NCBI RefSeq assembly: GCF_000739775.1
Contig: NZ_BBJH01000051.1
Span: forward strand, 1 to 64,000
Source: Paraburkholderia heleia NBRC 101817
GTDB lineage: Bacteria; Pseudomonadota; Gammaproteobacteria; Burkholderiales; Burkholderiaceae
Reading direction: 5' to 3'
DNA: 64,000 nucleotides
The position numbers and the translations under genes are program-made. Below, piece by piece: positions 15,387 to 24,338 of the stretch. Under the pieces are notes generated by a model, which was not told the DNA's origin, searched no databases, and was given only the letters and a program-made list of their open reading frames with translations. The first letter of the stretch is position 1. Each line of letters begins with the position of its first letter.

Positions 15387-18011
15387 ATGAAAGCCGCCGA
15401 CATCCGCGAGAAATTCCTCAAGTTCTTCGAATCGAAGGGCCACACGATCGTGCGCTCGTCGAGCCTCGTGCCGGGCAACGACCCGACACTGCTCTTCACC
15501 AACTCGGGCATGGTGCAGTTCAAGGACGTGTTCCTCGGCACCGAGAAGCGCCCGTACACGCGCGCCACGACCGCGCAGCGCAGCGTGCGCGCGGGCGGCA
15601 AGCACAACGACCTCGAGAACGTCGGCTACACGGCGCGTCACCACACGTTCTTCGAGATGCTCGGCAACTTCTCGTTCGGCGACTATTTCAAGCGCGACGC
15701 GATCCACTACTGCTGGGAACTGCTGACCCAGGTCTACGCGCTGCCGGCGGAGAAGCTCACGGTCACCGTCTACAAGGAAGACGACGAAGCCTTCGACATC
15801 TGGGCGAAGGAAATCGGCGTGCCGGTGGAGCGCATCATCCGCATCGGCGACAACAAGGGGGCGCGCTACGCCTCGGACAACTTCTGGCAGATGGCCGACA
15901 CCGGTCCCTGCGGTCCGTGCTCGGAAGTGTTCTACGACCACGGCCCGGAAATCTGGGGCGGTCCCCCGGGCTCGCCCGAAGAAGACGGCGACCGTTTCAT
16001 CGAGATCTGGAATCTCGTGTTCATGCAGTTCAACCGCGACGCCCAGGGCAACATGACGCCGCTGCCCAAGCAGTGCGTCGACACGGGCATGGGGCTCGAG
16101 CGTCTCGCCGCGGTGCTGCAGCACGTGCACAGCAACTACGAGATCGACCTGTTCCAGAATCTCATCAAGGCGGCTTCGCGCGAAACGAACACGCCTGACC
16201 TCACGAACAACTCGCTGAAGGTCATTGCCGACCATATCCGCGCGTGCTCGTTCCTGATCGTCGACGGCGTGATTCCCGGCAACGAAGGCCGCGGCTACGT
16301 GCTGCGCCGGATCGTGCGCCGCGCGATCCGCCACGGCTACAAGCTCGGCCAGAAGAGCGCGTTCTTCCACAAGCTGGTCGCGGATCTCGTCGCGGAAATG
16401 GGCGCTGCCTACCCGGAACTCGCCGAAGCGCAGCAGCGCGTGACGGACGTTCTGCGCCAGGAAGAAGAGCGCTTCTTCGAGACCATCGAGCATGGCATGT
16501 CGATTCTCGAAGCCGAACTCGCGGACCTCGAAGCCAAGGGTCACAAGACGCTCTCGGGCGAACTCGCGTTCAAGCTGCACGACACGTACGGCTTCCCGCT
16601 CGACCTCACGGCCGACGTATGCCGCGAACGCAACGTCACGGTCGACGAACCGGCGTTCGACGAAGCGATGGCGCGTCAGCGCGAACAGGCGCGCGCGGCA
16701 GGCAAGTTCAAGATGACCCAGGGCCTCGAATACTCGGGCGCGAAGACGACGTTCCACGGCTACGAGGAAATCGCGTTCGACGACGCGAAGGTCGTCGCGC
16801 TCTACGTGGACGGCGCATCGGTCACCGAAGTGAAGATGGGCCAGGACGCCGTGGTCGTGCTCGACCACACGCCGTTTTACGCGGAGTCGGGCGGCCAGGT
16901 GGGCGACCAGGGCGTGATCTCGAATGCGAGCATCCGTTTCGCCGTGGCCGATACGCTGAAGGTCCAGGCCGATGTGAGCGGCCACCACGGCACGCTCGAG
17001 CAGGGCACGCTGAAGGTGGGCGACGTCGTGAAGGCGGAAATCGACGCCATCCGCCGCGCCCGCACGGCACGCAACCACTCGGCTACGCACTTGATGCACA
17101 AGGCGCTGCGCGAAGTGCTCGGTTCGCATGTGCAGCAGAAGGGCTCGCTCGTCGACGCGGACAAGACCCGCTTCGACTTCGCGCACAACGCGCCGATGAC
17201 GGACGACGAAATCCGCCGCGTGGAGCAGATCGTCAACGCGGAAGTGCTCGCGAACGCGCCCGGCATCGTGCGCGTGATGTCGTACGACGATGCGGTGAAA
17301 GGCGGCGCGATGGCGCTGTTCGGCGAGAAGTACGGCGACGAAGTGCGCGTGCTCGACCTCGGTTTCTCGCGCGAGCTGTGCGGCGGCACGCACGTCACGC
17401 GCAGCGGCGACATCGGCTTCTTCAAGATCGTGATGGAAGGCGGCGTGGCAGCGGGCATCCGCCGCGTGGAAGCGATCACGGGCGACAACGCCGTGCGCTT
17501 CGTGCAGGAGCTCGACGCGCGCATGAACGCGGCCGCAGCGGCGCTCAAGGCGCAACCTGCGGAACTGACGCAGCGTATCGCGCAGGTGCAGGACCAGGTG
17601 AAGTCGCTGGAGAAGGAACTCGGCGCGCTCAAGTCGAAGCTCGCATCGAGCCAGGGCGATGAGCTCGTGGGGCAGGCCATCGAAGTGAACGGCGTGCACG
17701 TGCTGGCCGCGACGCTCGATGGCGCCGATTCGAAGACGCTGCGCGAGACCGTGGACAAGCTCAAGGACAAGCTCAAGAGTGCGGCGATCGTGCTGGCGGC
17801 TGTGGACGGCGGCAAGGTCAGCCTGATCGCGGGCGTGACCGCGGAGGCGAGCAAGAAGGTCAAGGCCGGCGAACTGGTGAACTTCGTCGCCCAGCAGGTC
17901 GGCGGCAAGGGCGGTGGCCGTCCCGACATGGCGCAGGCAGGCGGCACCGAGCCGGCCAACCTCCCGGCGGCGCTCGCCGGCGTGAAGGGCTGGGTCGAAG
18001 CGAAGCTGTAA
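15387..18011 (+). CDS. alaS: alanyl-tRNA synthetase
   Basis: An 874-residue class II synthetase that attaches alanine to tRNA-Ala and edits mischarged Ser and Gly. It starts MKAADIREKFLKFFESKGH, the standard N-terminus. The catalytic domain contains GNDPTLLFTNSGMVQFKDVFLG. The editing domain has the zinc motif NHSATHLMHK (near 565) and CGGTHVTRSGDIG (near 665). A C-terminal oligomerisation/C-Ala domain has the Gly-rich GGKGGGRPDMAQAGG. A perfect TATAAT at 15278-15283 with a weak -35 probably drives it. An in-frame ATG at 15309 would add 26 residues. Confidence 0.97.
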   Translation: MKAADIREKFLKFFESKGHTIVRSSSLVPGNDPTLLFTNSGMVQFKDVFLGTEKRPYTRATTAQRSVRAGGKHNDLENVGYTARHHTFFEMLGNFSFGDYFKRDAIHYCWELLTQVYALPAEKLTVTVYKEDDEAFDIWAKEIGVPVERIIRIGDNKGARYASDNFWQMADTGPCGPCSEVFYDHGPEIWGGPPGSPEEDGDRFIEIWNLVFMQFNRDAQGNMTPLPKQCVDTGMGLERLAAVLQHVHSNYEIDLFQNLIKAASRETNTPDLTNNSLKVIADHIRACSFLIVDGVIPGNEGRGYVLRRIVRRAIRHGYKLGQKSAFFHKLVADLVAEMGAAYPELAEAQQRVTDVLRQEEERFFETIEHGMSILEAELADLEAKGHKTLSGELAFKLHDTYGFPLDLTADVCRERNVTVDEPAFDEAMARQREQARAAGKFKMTQGLEYSGAKTTFHGYEEIAFDDAKVVALYVDGASVTEVKMGQDAVVVLDHTPFYAESGGQVGDQGVISNASIRFAVADTLKVQADVSGHHGTLEQGTLKVGDVVKAEIDAIRRARTARNHSATHLMHKALREVLGSHVQQKGSLVDADKTRFDFAHNAPMTDDEIRRVEQIVNAEVLANAPGIVRVMSYDDAVKGGAMALFGEKYGDEVRVLDLGFSRELCGGTHVTRSGDIGFFKIVMEGGVAAGIRRVEAITGDNAVRFVQELDARMNAAAAALKAQPAELTQRIAQVQDQVKSLEKELGALKSKLASSQGDELVGQAIEVNGVHVLAATLDGADSKTLRETVDKLKDKLKSAAIVLAAVDGGKVSLIAGVTAEASKKVKAGELVNFVAQQVGGKGGGRPDMAQAGGTEPANLPAALAGVKGWVEAKL

Positions 18012-18050
18012 TCCGCGCGGCGCGGCGTGAACGCCGCTTTGCGACGCAGA

Positions 18051-18079
18051 AGGGCTGTCCACGAGGACAGCCCTTTTTT
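18051..18079 (+). terminator. terminator of alaS
   Basis: AGGGCTGTCC (18051-18060) pairs perfectly with GGACAGCCCT (18065-18074) around a 4-nt loop and runs into six T (18074-18079). Confidence 0.9.
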
Positions 18080-18093
18080 GTTTCCCGCGCGGC

Positions 18094-19035
18094 TTATATG
18101 GCCGGAAGGCCCGCGGGCGCGGCTGCAGCTTCCCCCGCCCATGGCGACGCCGCGCTGCCCGTGCGCTGCGCGTGCTCGAGCAGCGCGTCCTTCAACGCGC
18201 CGAGCGCGGGCGAAAAGTGGCCCCGCCGCCAGGCGAGCAGCGTGTCGATCTGGCCGAGCTTGCCGAGCGAATGCGTCGTGACCTCGTCGGCGCCGCGCTG
18301 CAGTTCGAGCACCGAGCGCGGCGCGACGGCCACGCCCGCGCCCGCCGCCACACATGCGACGATCGCGTGATACGACCCCAGTTCCAGCACGCGCGAAGGC
18401 CGGATGCCGTGCTCGAGGTACCAGCGCTCGACATAGGCGCGATACGTGCAGCCACGCTCGAACGCGACGAGCGTGGAGAGTGCGATGTCGCCCGGCTGGC
18501 GGATCGGCCGATGGCCGCGCGGCGTGAGCATCACGAGGTCTTCGCGATAGACCGGCACGAACTCGAACACCTCGGCGTTCGGGAGACCGTCGAGCGGAGT
18601 GGCGATCAGCGCGGCATCGATTTCGTATTCGCCCAGGCGCTCGATCAGCGTGCCGGTCGTGCCCGTTTCCAGTTCGAGCGTGACTTCGGGCCAGGTCTGG
18701 TGATAGTGCGCGAGCAGGCCGGGCAAACGGCTTGCTGCAGCGCTCTCCATGGTGCCCAGGCGCAGGCGTCCCGCCGGGCGCCCGGCCTTGAGCGCATGGC
18801 GCGCTTCGTCGGCGAGCGCGAGCAGGCGCTCGGCGTAGGGCAGCAGCGTTTCGCCGGCGGGCGTGAGAATCAGGCGGCGGCCCGCGCGCGTGAAGAGCGG
18901 CGTGCCGAGCTGATCTTCGAGCTGCCTGATGCGCGTGGTCACGTTCGACTGCACGCGGTTGAGCTTGGCGGCGGCCCGCGTCACGCCGTTTTCCCGCACG
19001 ACCGCCCGGAAAATCGCCAGTTCGGCGAGGTCCAT
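18094..19035 (-). CDS. LysR-type transcriptional regulator
   Basis: A 313-residue regulator. The N-terminal winged helix-turn-helix (residues 1-60) reads LAIFRAVVRENGVTRAAAKLNRVQSNVTTRIRQLE, and the rest is a periplasmic-binding-protein-like effector domain. The closest pattern is the YbfB/PtxR/CynR-like subgroup, often divergent from transporter genes. The ATG at 19035 is chosen for its GAGGAGAG site; the longer frame to 19134 overlaps the divergent gene's start. It most likely controls the adjacent YbfB-type MFS gene through the site at 19070-19084. The inducer is unknown. Confidence 0.88.
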   Translation of the reverse strand: MDLAELAIFRAVVRENGVTRAAAKLNRVQSNVTTRIRQLEDQLGTPLFTRAGRRLILTPAGETLLPYAERLLALADEARHALKAGRPAGRLRLGTMESAAASRLPGLLAHYHQTWPEVTLELETGTTGTLIERLGEYEIDAALIATPLDGLPNAEVFEFVPVYREDLVMLTPRGHRPIRQPGDIALSTLVAFERGCTYRAYVERWYLEHGIRPSRVLELGSYHAIVACVAAGAGVAVAPRSVLELQRGADEVTTHSLGKLGQIDTLLAWRRGHFSPALGALKDALLEHAQRTGSAASPWAGEAAAAPAGLPAI

Positions 19036-19069
19036 AGTTCTCTCCTCGGGATGCATCGATTCATGATAA

Positions 19070-19084
19070 TTCATTTTTCGTGAA
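19070..19084. promoter_or_regulatory. candidate LysR operator between the regulator and the MFS gene
   Basis: TTCA-N7-TGAA at 19070-19084 contains the T-N11-A pattern (TCATTTTTCGTGA) used by LysR proteins. It sits in the 97-bp AT-rich divergent gap. Confidence 0.4.
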
Positions 19085-19132
19085 CGATAGAATCGCCTAC
19101 GATGGTCGGCAGTGACTTGATCCGCTGATCTC

Positions 19133-20350
19133 ATGAACGACTACGTCCCCGGTACCGTCCACGTTTGCGAGCCGCGCCCGCATGCCGGACGCCGCGCGGC
19201 GCTGGCCTGCATGGTGACGCTCGCCGTCGCGCTGGGCGTCGGGCGCTTCGCCTTTACGCCGCTCCTGCCGCTGATGCTGCACGGCGGCGCGCTCGACCTG
19301 CGCCACGGCGGCTGGCTCGCCTCGCTGAACTACGCCGGCTACTTCGTTGGCGCGATCAGTTGCGCCGCGCTGCGCATGGCGCCCGCGAAGATCGTGCGCG
19401 CGGGCCTCGTGGCCACCGTGCTCCTTACGCTCGCGATGGGCTTCACGCAGCAGTTCTGGATCTGGGCGGCAGTGCGCTTCGTGGCGGGCGCGGTGAGCGC
19501 GTGGACATTCGTATTCGCCTCGCAGTGGGGCCTGCGGCGGCTTGCGCAGCTCGGCGCGAACGAGTGGGCAGGCGTGATCTACACCGGTCCCGGCATCGGC
19601 ATCATCGCGACCGGGCTGTTCGTGAGCGCGGCCGGCGGTCTCGGCGCGCGCGCGGGCTGGATCGGCTTCGGGCTGATCAGCGCGCTCTTCGCCGCGCTCG
19701 TCTGGTCGGTGTTTGGCGATGACATGCGCGCGCTCGCGCCGCGTTCCGCCACGCGTGCCGCGGCAAGCGTCGCGCACGCGCAGCGCGCCGACGCCTTCTG
19801 GCTCGTGCTGCTCTACGGCGTGCCGGGCTTCGGCTACATCATCACGGCGACGTTCCTGCCCGTGATCGCGCGCCACGCGCTGCCCGGCTCGGCCTGGCCC
19901 GACCTGTTCTGGCCGATGTTTGGCGCAGCGCTGATCGCCGGCGCCCTGCTGGCTGCGCGCCTCCCGTTACATTGGGACAACCGGCTGATGCTGGCGCTCG
20001 CCTACGTGCTGCAGGCCGTGGGCATCGCGCTCGGCATCATCTGGCCCAACGCGGCGGGCTTCTCGTTCGGCAGCGTGTTGATCGGACTGCCGTTCACGGC
20101 GATCACACTCTTCGCGATGCGCGAGGCGCGTCTACTGCGCGGCGAGCGTGCCGCCGCGCTGATGGGCTATGCGACGGCCGCCTATGGCGTCGGGCAGATC
20201 GCGGGGCCGCTCGTGGCTGCGCCGCTCACGGCGTCGACAGGTTCGTTCTCGCCTTCGCTCTGGCTCGCGGCCGGTGCGCTCGTGGCCGGCGCAATCGGGC
20301 TCGTATGGCGGGCCCGGCATACACGCGAGGTCGCACGCCGACTCCGATAG
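19133..20350 (+). CDS. YbfB/YjiJ family MFS transporter
   Basis: A 405-residue inner-membrane protein with twelve predicted helices and the family signature VTLAVALGVGRFAFTPLLPLM in the first helix, as in the YbfB/YjiJ (UPF0226-type) group of the major facilitator superfamily. Transport substrates of this group are unknown. The start at 19133 lies immediately after the divergent regulatory gap. The LysR gene on the other strand suggests an inducible efflux or uptake unit. No other gene is clearly in the operon; the next gene is 94 bases away. Confidence 0.85.
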   Translation: MNDYVPGTVHVCEPRPHAGRRAALACMVTLAVALGVGRFAFTPLLPLMLHGGALDLRHGGWLASLNYAGYFVGAISCAALRMAPAKIVRAGLVATVLLTLAMGFTQQFWIWAAVRFVAGAVSAWTFVFASQWGLRRLAQLGANEWAGVIYTGPGIGIIATGLFVSAAGGLGARAGWIGFGLISALFAALVWSVFGDDMRALAPRSATRAAASVAHAQRADAFWLVLLYGVPGFGYIITATFLPVIARHALPGSAWPDLFWPMFGAALIAGALLAARLPLHWDNRLMLALAYVLQAVGIALGIIWPNAAGFSFGSVLIGLPFTAITLFAMREARLLRGERAAALMGYATAAYGVGQIAGPLVAAPLTASTGSFSPSLWLAAGALVAGAIGLVWRARHTREVARRLR

Positions 20351-20443
20351 CACACTAGAATGGACGCTTTCGCGCGAGGCCGCGAGCGTGTCCGCCGGGC
20401 CGCGCGGCCGGTTTCCAGCGCCATCGACCCGTGCCTTTTCCTC

Positions 20444-20974
20444 ATGAGCGACTACCAGTTTTGCCCGCGCTGCGCCACGCGCCTGACCGAGCGCACCGAT
20501 CCCGCCCACGAAGGCGGCCGCGTGCGTCTTGCCTGCCCGGACCACGCCTGCGGCTACGTGCACTGGAACAATCCGCTGCCCGTCGTGGCGGCGATCATCG
20601 AGTATGAGGGCCGCATTCTGCTCGCCCGTAACGCCGCCTGGCCCGAAGGCATGTTCGCGCTCATCACCGGCTTTCTCGAAAACGGCGAGACCCCCGAGGA
20701 GGGCATCGCGCGCGAAGTGCACGAAGAAACCGCGCTGCGCGCCGAGAGCGTCGAACTGGTCGGCGTGTACGAGTTCATCCGCAAGAACGAGCTCATCATC
20801 GCGTATCACGTGAAGGCGTCGGGCACGATCGCGCTGTCGCCGGAATTGCTCGAATACCGCCTCGTCGAGCCCGCGAAGCTGCGGCCGTGGCGCGCGGGCA
20901 CGGGCCAGGCGCTCGGCGAATGGATGCGCCGGCGCGGCCTGCCGTTCGAGTTCGTCGAGCGTCCAGGCCAGTGA
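20444..20974 (+). CDS. Nudix hydrolase with N-terminal zinc ribbon (NudC-like)
   Basis: A 176-residue protein. The first 40 residues hold a zinc-ribbon pattern (FCPRCATRL and LACPDHAC) followed by YVHWNNPLPVVAAII, as in NADH pyrophosphatases. The Nudix box GFLENGETPEEGIAREVHEETAL is intact. Such enzymes hydrolyse NAD(H) or related dinucleotides or decap NAD-RNA; this one lacks the long NudC N-terminal domain, so the substrate may differ. The ATG at 20444 is preferred to 20360 because it starts directly at the zinc ribbon. Confidence 0.82.
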   Translation: MSDYQFCPRCATRLTERTDPAHEGGRVRLACPDHACGYVHWNNPLPVVAAIIEYEGRILLARNAAWPEGMFALITGFLENGETPEEGIAREVHEETALRAESVELVGVYEFIRKNELIIAYHVKASGTIALSPELLEYRLVEPAKLRPWRAGTGQALGEWMRRRGLPFEFVERPGQ

Positions 20975-21026
20975 CGGCCGCGCGCCGGCAGACGCTTTCC
21001 CTCCACGCCTTCCCTGGATCGCTTCG

Positions 21027-21467
21027 ATGAACCGACCCGTCACCGTCCCCCGCTCCGGCTATCGTCATTTCCTGCCAATCGGCACGCGCTGGATGGACAA
21101 CGATGTCTACGGCCACGTGAACAACGTCGTCTACTACAGCTACTTCGACACCGTGGTGAACGAGTATCTGATTCGCGCGGGCGCGCTCGACATCGAGCAC
21201 GGCACGACCATCGGGCTCGTCGTCGAAACGCAGTGCAACTACTTCGCGCCGCTCGTGTTTCCGGAGCGCGTGGAGGCGGGGCTGCGCGTCGCGCGTCTCG
21301 GCTCGTCGAGCGTGCGCTACGAGGTCGGGCTTTTTCGCGAAGGCGAGGGCGCGCCCGCGGCGCAGGGCCATTTCGTGCACGTCTACGTCGAGCGGGCGAC
21401 GCGGCGGCCCGTGAGCGCGTTGCCCGACGCGCTGCGCGCGGCGCTCGAGCCGCTCGTCGTCGGCTAG
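21027..21467 (+). CDS. acyl-CoA thioesterase (4HBT hot-dog family, FadM/YbgC type)
   Basis: A 146-residue single hot-dog domain. It contains GTRWMDNDVYGHVNNVVYYSYFDTVVNEYL, whose Asp and the following NDVYGHVNN form the 4-hydroxybenzoyl-CoA thioesterase-type active site, and a long central helix. It should hydrolyse acyl-CoA thioesters in the cytoplasm. It follows the Nudix gene by 52 bases. Its stop overlaps the convergent Ap4A phosphorylase-like gene's stop by 4 bp, so the two genes share no terminator. Confidence 0.85.
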   Translation: MNRPVTVPRSGYRHFLPIGTRWMDNDVYGHVNNVVYYSYFDTVVNEYLIRAGALDIEHGTTIGLVVETQCNYFAPLVFPERVEAGLRVARLGSSSVRYEVGLFREGEGAPAAQGHFVHVYVERATRRPVSALPDALRAALEPLVVG

Positions 21468-22384
21468 GCGCCCCTCAGCGGCACGCTTACGCGTTCGAGC
21501 GCCGTCATCGGCCCGAGCCGTGCGAGCGTCTGCAGTTGCGCTGCATCGCGCACGAAGAACGAGCCGGCAAAGCCGAGCGAGTTGACCGAGATCCCTTCGA
21601 CACATTCCGTCGTGCGGGGCACCACCAGCATCCACCGGCGCGTGACGAGCAGGTTGTAGGGCGCGCCCTGATGCGCGAGCCCGTCCACGTCGATAGCGGG
21701 CACGCCCGCCGCGTCCAGCAGCGCGCGATAGCAGTCGAGTGCGACATGCGCGGCATCTTCCGCTGGGCCGAGGCCGGGACCGAGATCGAGGCGCGCGAAC
21801 GCATGGCGAAACGCGAGCCCCGGAACGATCGCCATGGGACGCGCGCCGTGGACCGACTGCGCGCCGCCGAGCAGCGCTTCGAGTGGCGCCGCGCGAGGCG
21901 CATCGCCTGCGAGCGGCAGCGGCACCATCTGCAGATGCTTGTGCGGCTGGCTCGCGCCCGCGGCCGCGCCGCCGTTGTAGAACCCGAGTCCGTCGATCTC
22001 GCGCAGCACCGCTATGAGCGCGGTGAAGTCCGCCGCGTCGAGCAGCGCTTCCTGGGGCTCGTAGCGGCGCGTCACGATCAGCAGATGCCGGTCGATCACA
22101 TTGAACTTGTTGAGCAGCGCAACGTGTGTGGGCGAGAGGTCGCCGACGAATAGATCGGGCTCGTAAGGCAGGAACGGGTCGCGCGGGGGCTGCGGAACGG
22201 ACGAGATCGAAGTCTGCGGCGTGAGCCGCGCCGCCTCCTTGCGCGCGAGATTCTCCGCCACCCGCACGGAGAAACGCATGCCGCCATCGTCGATGAAGGT
22301 ATGCGCCGTCTCGATGGGATGGAGCGCGCCGCACGCGAGCGCGTGCGCCGTCTGCCGCTCGATCGCCGCGCACAGCGTCGTCAT
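21464..22384 (-). CDS. ATP adenylyltransferase / Ap4A phosphorylase-like protein (HIT superfamily)
   Basis: A 306-residue protein resembling APA1/APA2-type phosphorylases, which cleave diadenosine tetraphosphate with phosphate to ATP and ADP, or run the reverse. Motifs are NKFNVIDRHLLIVTRRYEPQEALL (the Ap4A phosphorylase core) and GASQPHKHLQMVPLP with the HxHxQ-type active-site His. A C-terminal domain (about 190-300) with PYNLLVTRRWMLVVPR matches the family's second domain. It starts six bases after the adenosine-specific kinase gene's stop, so the two are one operon concerned with adenine nucleotides. Confidence 0.82.
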   Translation of the reverse strand: MTTLCAAIERQTAHALACGALHPIETAHTFIDDGGMRFSVRVAENLARKEAARLTPQTSISSVPQPPRDPFLPYEPDLFVGDLSPTHVALLNKFNVIDRHLLIVTRRYEPQEALLDAADFTALIAVLREIDGLGFYNGGAAAGASQPHKHLQMVPLPLAGDAPRAAPLEALLGGAQSVHGARPMAIVPGLAFRHAFARLDLGPGLGPAEDAAHVALDCYRALLDAAGVPAIDVDGLAHQGAPYNLLVTRRWMLVVPRTTECVEGISVNSLGFAGSFFVRDAAQLQTLARLGPMTALERVSVPLRGA

Positions 22385-22390
22385 CGGCGC

Positions 22391-22876
22391 TCAGGCCTTG
22401 TAGCCGATTGCGCGCAACAGGTCCTTGCGCCAGCGCACGTCGTCTTCGGCCTCGACGCCCAGCGGCGGCATGCCGTCCACCACGCCGACGATGCCGCGCC
22501 CCTGATCGGTTTGCGCGATCAGCACCTGCGTGGGGTTCGCGGTGGCGCAGAAGATGCGGCAGACCTCGGGCACGGCCTTGATCGTGTTGAGCACGTTGAC
22601 GGGGAAGAAGCCGTCGCCGAGAAAGATGATGAAGCTATGGCCCGCCGCGATGCGCAACGCGTTCTGCGTCGCCATTTCGATGAGCGCGTCCTGCGTGCCC
22701 GAACGCCGCACGAGCCGCTTGCCCGACGCTTCGCAGAACGCGATGCCGAACTGGATGCCCGGCACCGTGCCGTAGAGCGCCTCGTGCAGATCCTCGACGG
22801 ATTTGATGAAGTGGGTCTGACCGAGGATGAAGTTGGTGGCTTCGGGCTTTTCGATCTCTACCGTGGACAGTTGCAT
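22391..22876 (-). CDS. adenosine-specific kinase (PF04008 family)
   Basis: A 161-residue protein of the archaeal-like adenosine-specific kinase family (formerly DUF355), with the conserved EKPEATNFILGQTHFIKSVEDLHEA and GIAFCEASGKRLVR regions and PVNVLNTIKAVPEVCRIFCATANPTQV. The ATG at 22876 has a GAGGTCC site; an in-frame start at 22990 lies in the promoter region and is rejected. The family is widespread but rarely studied in Proteobacteria. Pairing with the Ap4A phosphorylase-like gene implies adenosine salvage from dinucleotide breakdown (inference). Kinase activity is known for homologues, not shown here. Confidence 0.82.
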   Translation of the reverse strand: MQLSTVEIEKPEATNFILGQTHFIKSVEDLHEALYGTVPGIQFGIAFCEASGKRLVRRSGTQDALIEMATQNALRIAAGHSFIIFLGDGFFPVNVLNTIKAVPEVCRIFCATANPTQVLIAQTDQGRGIVGVVDGMPPLGVEAEDDVRWRKDLLRAIGYKA

Positions 22877-23014
22877 GGCGGACCTCGCGCGCGGGCGTCT
22901 CGAAAGCGCCGTCTTTCGCCGGGCCGAAGGGGCTGGCTGGCGGGTGGCGGCGGCCAACCACAAGCCTAGTACGAAGTCGCCGCAAGGCAAAGCGTGTGCA
23001 GGCGCACAACGAAC

Positions 23015-23050
23015 AACGGCCGGCGCCCCGAGGGGCGTCTGGCCGTTTTG
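23015..23050 (-). terminator. terminator-like hairpin after the MFS gene
   Basis: AACGGCC (23015-23021) pairs with GGCCGTT (23041-23047), with a further GCGCCCC/AGGGGCG stem inside. It lies just beyond the Fsr-type gene's stop at 23076. Minus-strand sequence after it is TTGTTCG, a weak T run; a T4 run on the plus strand suggests possible use in either direction. Confidence 0.6.
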
Positions 23051-23075
23051 CCGGGCGACGCGCGCGCCGCTGCGC

Positions 23076-24338
23076 CTACGCGGTCTTCTTCGCGCGCCTG
23101 CCTTCCACCTCGGGCAGCATCACGGTGAGGATGCCGATGAGCGGCAGGAACGAGCAGACCTTGTAGACGAAGCCGATGCTGGTGGCGTCCGCCAACTGGC
23201 CGAGCACCGCCGCGCCGATGCCGCCGAGGCCAAACGCGAAGCCAAAGAAGAGGCCTGCGACCATGCCCACCTTGCCCGGAATCAGTTCCTGCGCATACAC
23301 GAGGATGGCCGAGAACGCCGAGGCCAGCACCACGCCGATGATCACCGTCAGCACGCCGGTCCAGAACAGGTTGGCGTAGGGCAGCAGCAGCGTGAAGGGC
23401 GCGACACCGAGAATCGAACCCCAGATTACATACTTGCGGCCGATGCGGTCGCCTACCGGACCGCCGATGATCGTACCCGCGGCAACGGCGGCGAGGAACA
23501 CGAACAGATGGATCTGCGCGGCCTGCACGGAGAGGTGGAAGCGGTCGATCAGATAGAACGTGAAGTAGCTGTTGATGCTCGCGAGGTAGAAGTACTTCGA
23601 GAACACGAGCAGCACGAGTACGCTCATGGCGATCGCCACGCGCTTGCGCGAGAGCGTGACGAGCGGCACCTCGGCGCGCTTTTTCTTCATCGCGGGATGG
23701 GCCTTGTACCAGCGGCCGATCTGCGTGAGCACGACCATGCCGACGAGCGCCGCCACCGAGAACCACGCAATGCTGCGCTGGCCGTGCGGAATGACGATCG
23801 CGGCGGCAAGCAGCGGCCCGAGCGACGTGCCCGCATTGCCGCCCACCTGGAAGAGCGACTGCGCGAGGCCGTGGCGGCCGCCCGATGCCATGCGGGCCAC
23901 GCGCGACGACTCCGGATGGAACACCGACGAGCCGCAGCCAACCAGCGCCGCTGCCACGAGCAGCACGCCAAAGGTCGGCGCAACCGACATCAGCAGCAGG
24001 CCGCACAGCGTGAAACCCATGCCGACGGGCAGCGAGTACGGCAAGGGCCGCTTGTCGGTGAACACGCCCACGAGCGGCTGCAGCATCGAGGCCGTGATCT
24101 GGTAGGTGAGGGTGATGAGACCGATCTGCGTGAACGACAGCGAGAAGTTGTCCTTGAGCATCGGGTAGATGGCGAGGATCAGCGACTGGATCATGTCGTT
24201 GAGCAGGTGCGAGAAGCTGATCGCACCCAGCACCGAATAGACGGTGCGTTGCGCCGCGCCCGCAGCGGGGGCGGCAACGGCCGCGGACGAACCCGCGGCG
24301 GCGCCGGGCAAGGCGCGCTTGTCGAGACTGGTTTCCAT
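23076..24338 (-). CDS. Fsr-type MFS exporter (fosmidomycin-resistance family)
   Basis: A 420-residue protein with twelve membrane helices. The match to the Fsr family is clear from FSHLLNDMIQSLILAIYPMLKDNFSLSFTQIGLITLTYQITASMLQPLVG, here described by region (residues 42-95), plus SSVFHPESSRVARMASGG. Fsr exports the antibiotic fosmidomycin in E. coli; other members carry diverse small molecules. The N-terminus has an Ala-rich leader of about 30 residues before the first helix, and the ATG at 24338 is the only one suited to it. It is monocistronic and divergent from the MCP gene. Confidence 0.85.
   Translation of the reverse strand: METSLDKRALPGAAAGSSAAVAAPAAGAAQRTVYSVLGAISFSHLLNDMIQSLILAIYPMLKDNFSLSFTQIGLITLTYQITASMLQPLVGVFTDKRPLPYSLPVGMGFTLCGLLLMSVAPTFGVLLVAAALVGCGSSVFHPESSRVARMASGGRHGLAQSLFQVGGNAGTSLGPLLAAAIVIPHGQRSIAWFSVAALVGMVVLTQIGRWYKAHPAMKKKRAEVPLVTLSRKRVAIAMSVLVLLVFSKYFYLASINSYFTFYLIDRFHLSVQAAQIHLFVFLAAVAAGTIIGGPVGDRIGRKYVIWGSILGVAPFTLLLPYANLFWTGVLTVIIGVVLASAFSAILVYAQELIPGKVGMVAGLFFGFAFGLGGIGAAVLGQLADATSIGFVYKVCSFLPLIGILTVMLPEVEGRRAKKTA

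Noticed and set aside
15156..18062. Antisense open frame of 968 codons opposite alaS
   Set aside because: It is a mirror frame of a high-GC gene: the composition is rich in Arg, His and Val, there is no recognisable domain, and alaS itself is complete.
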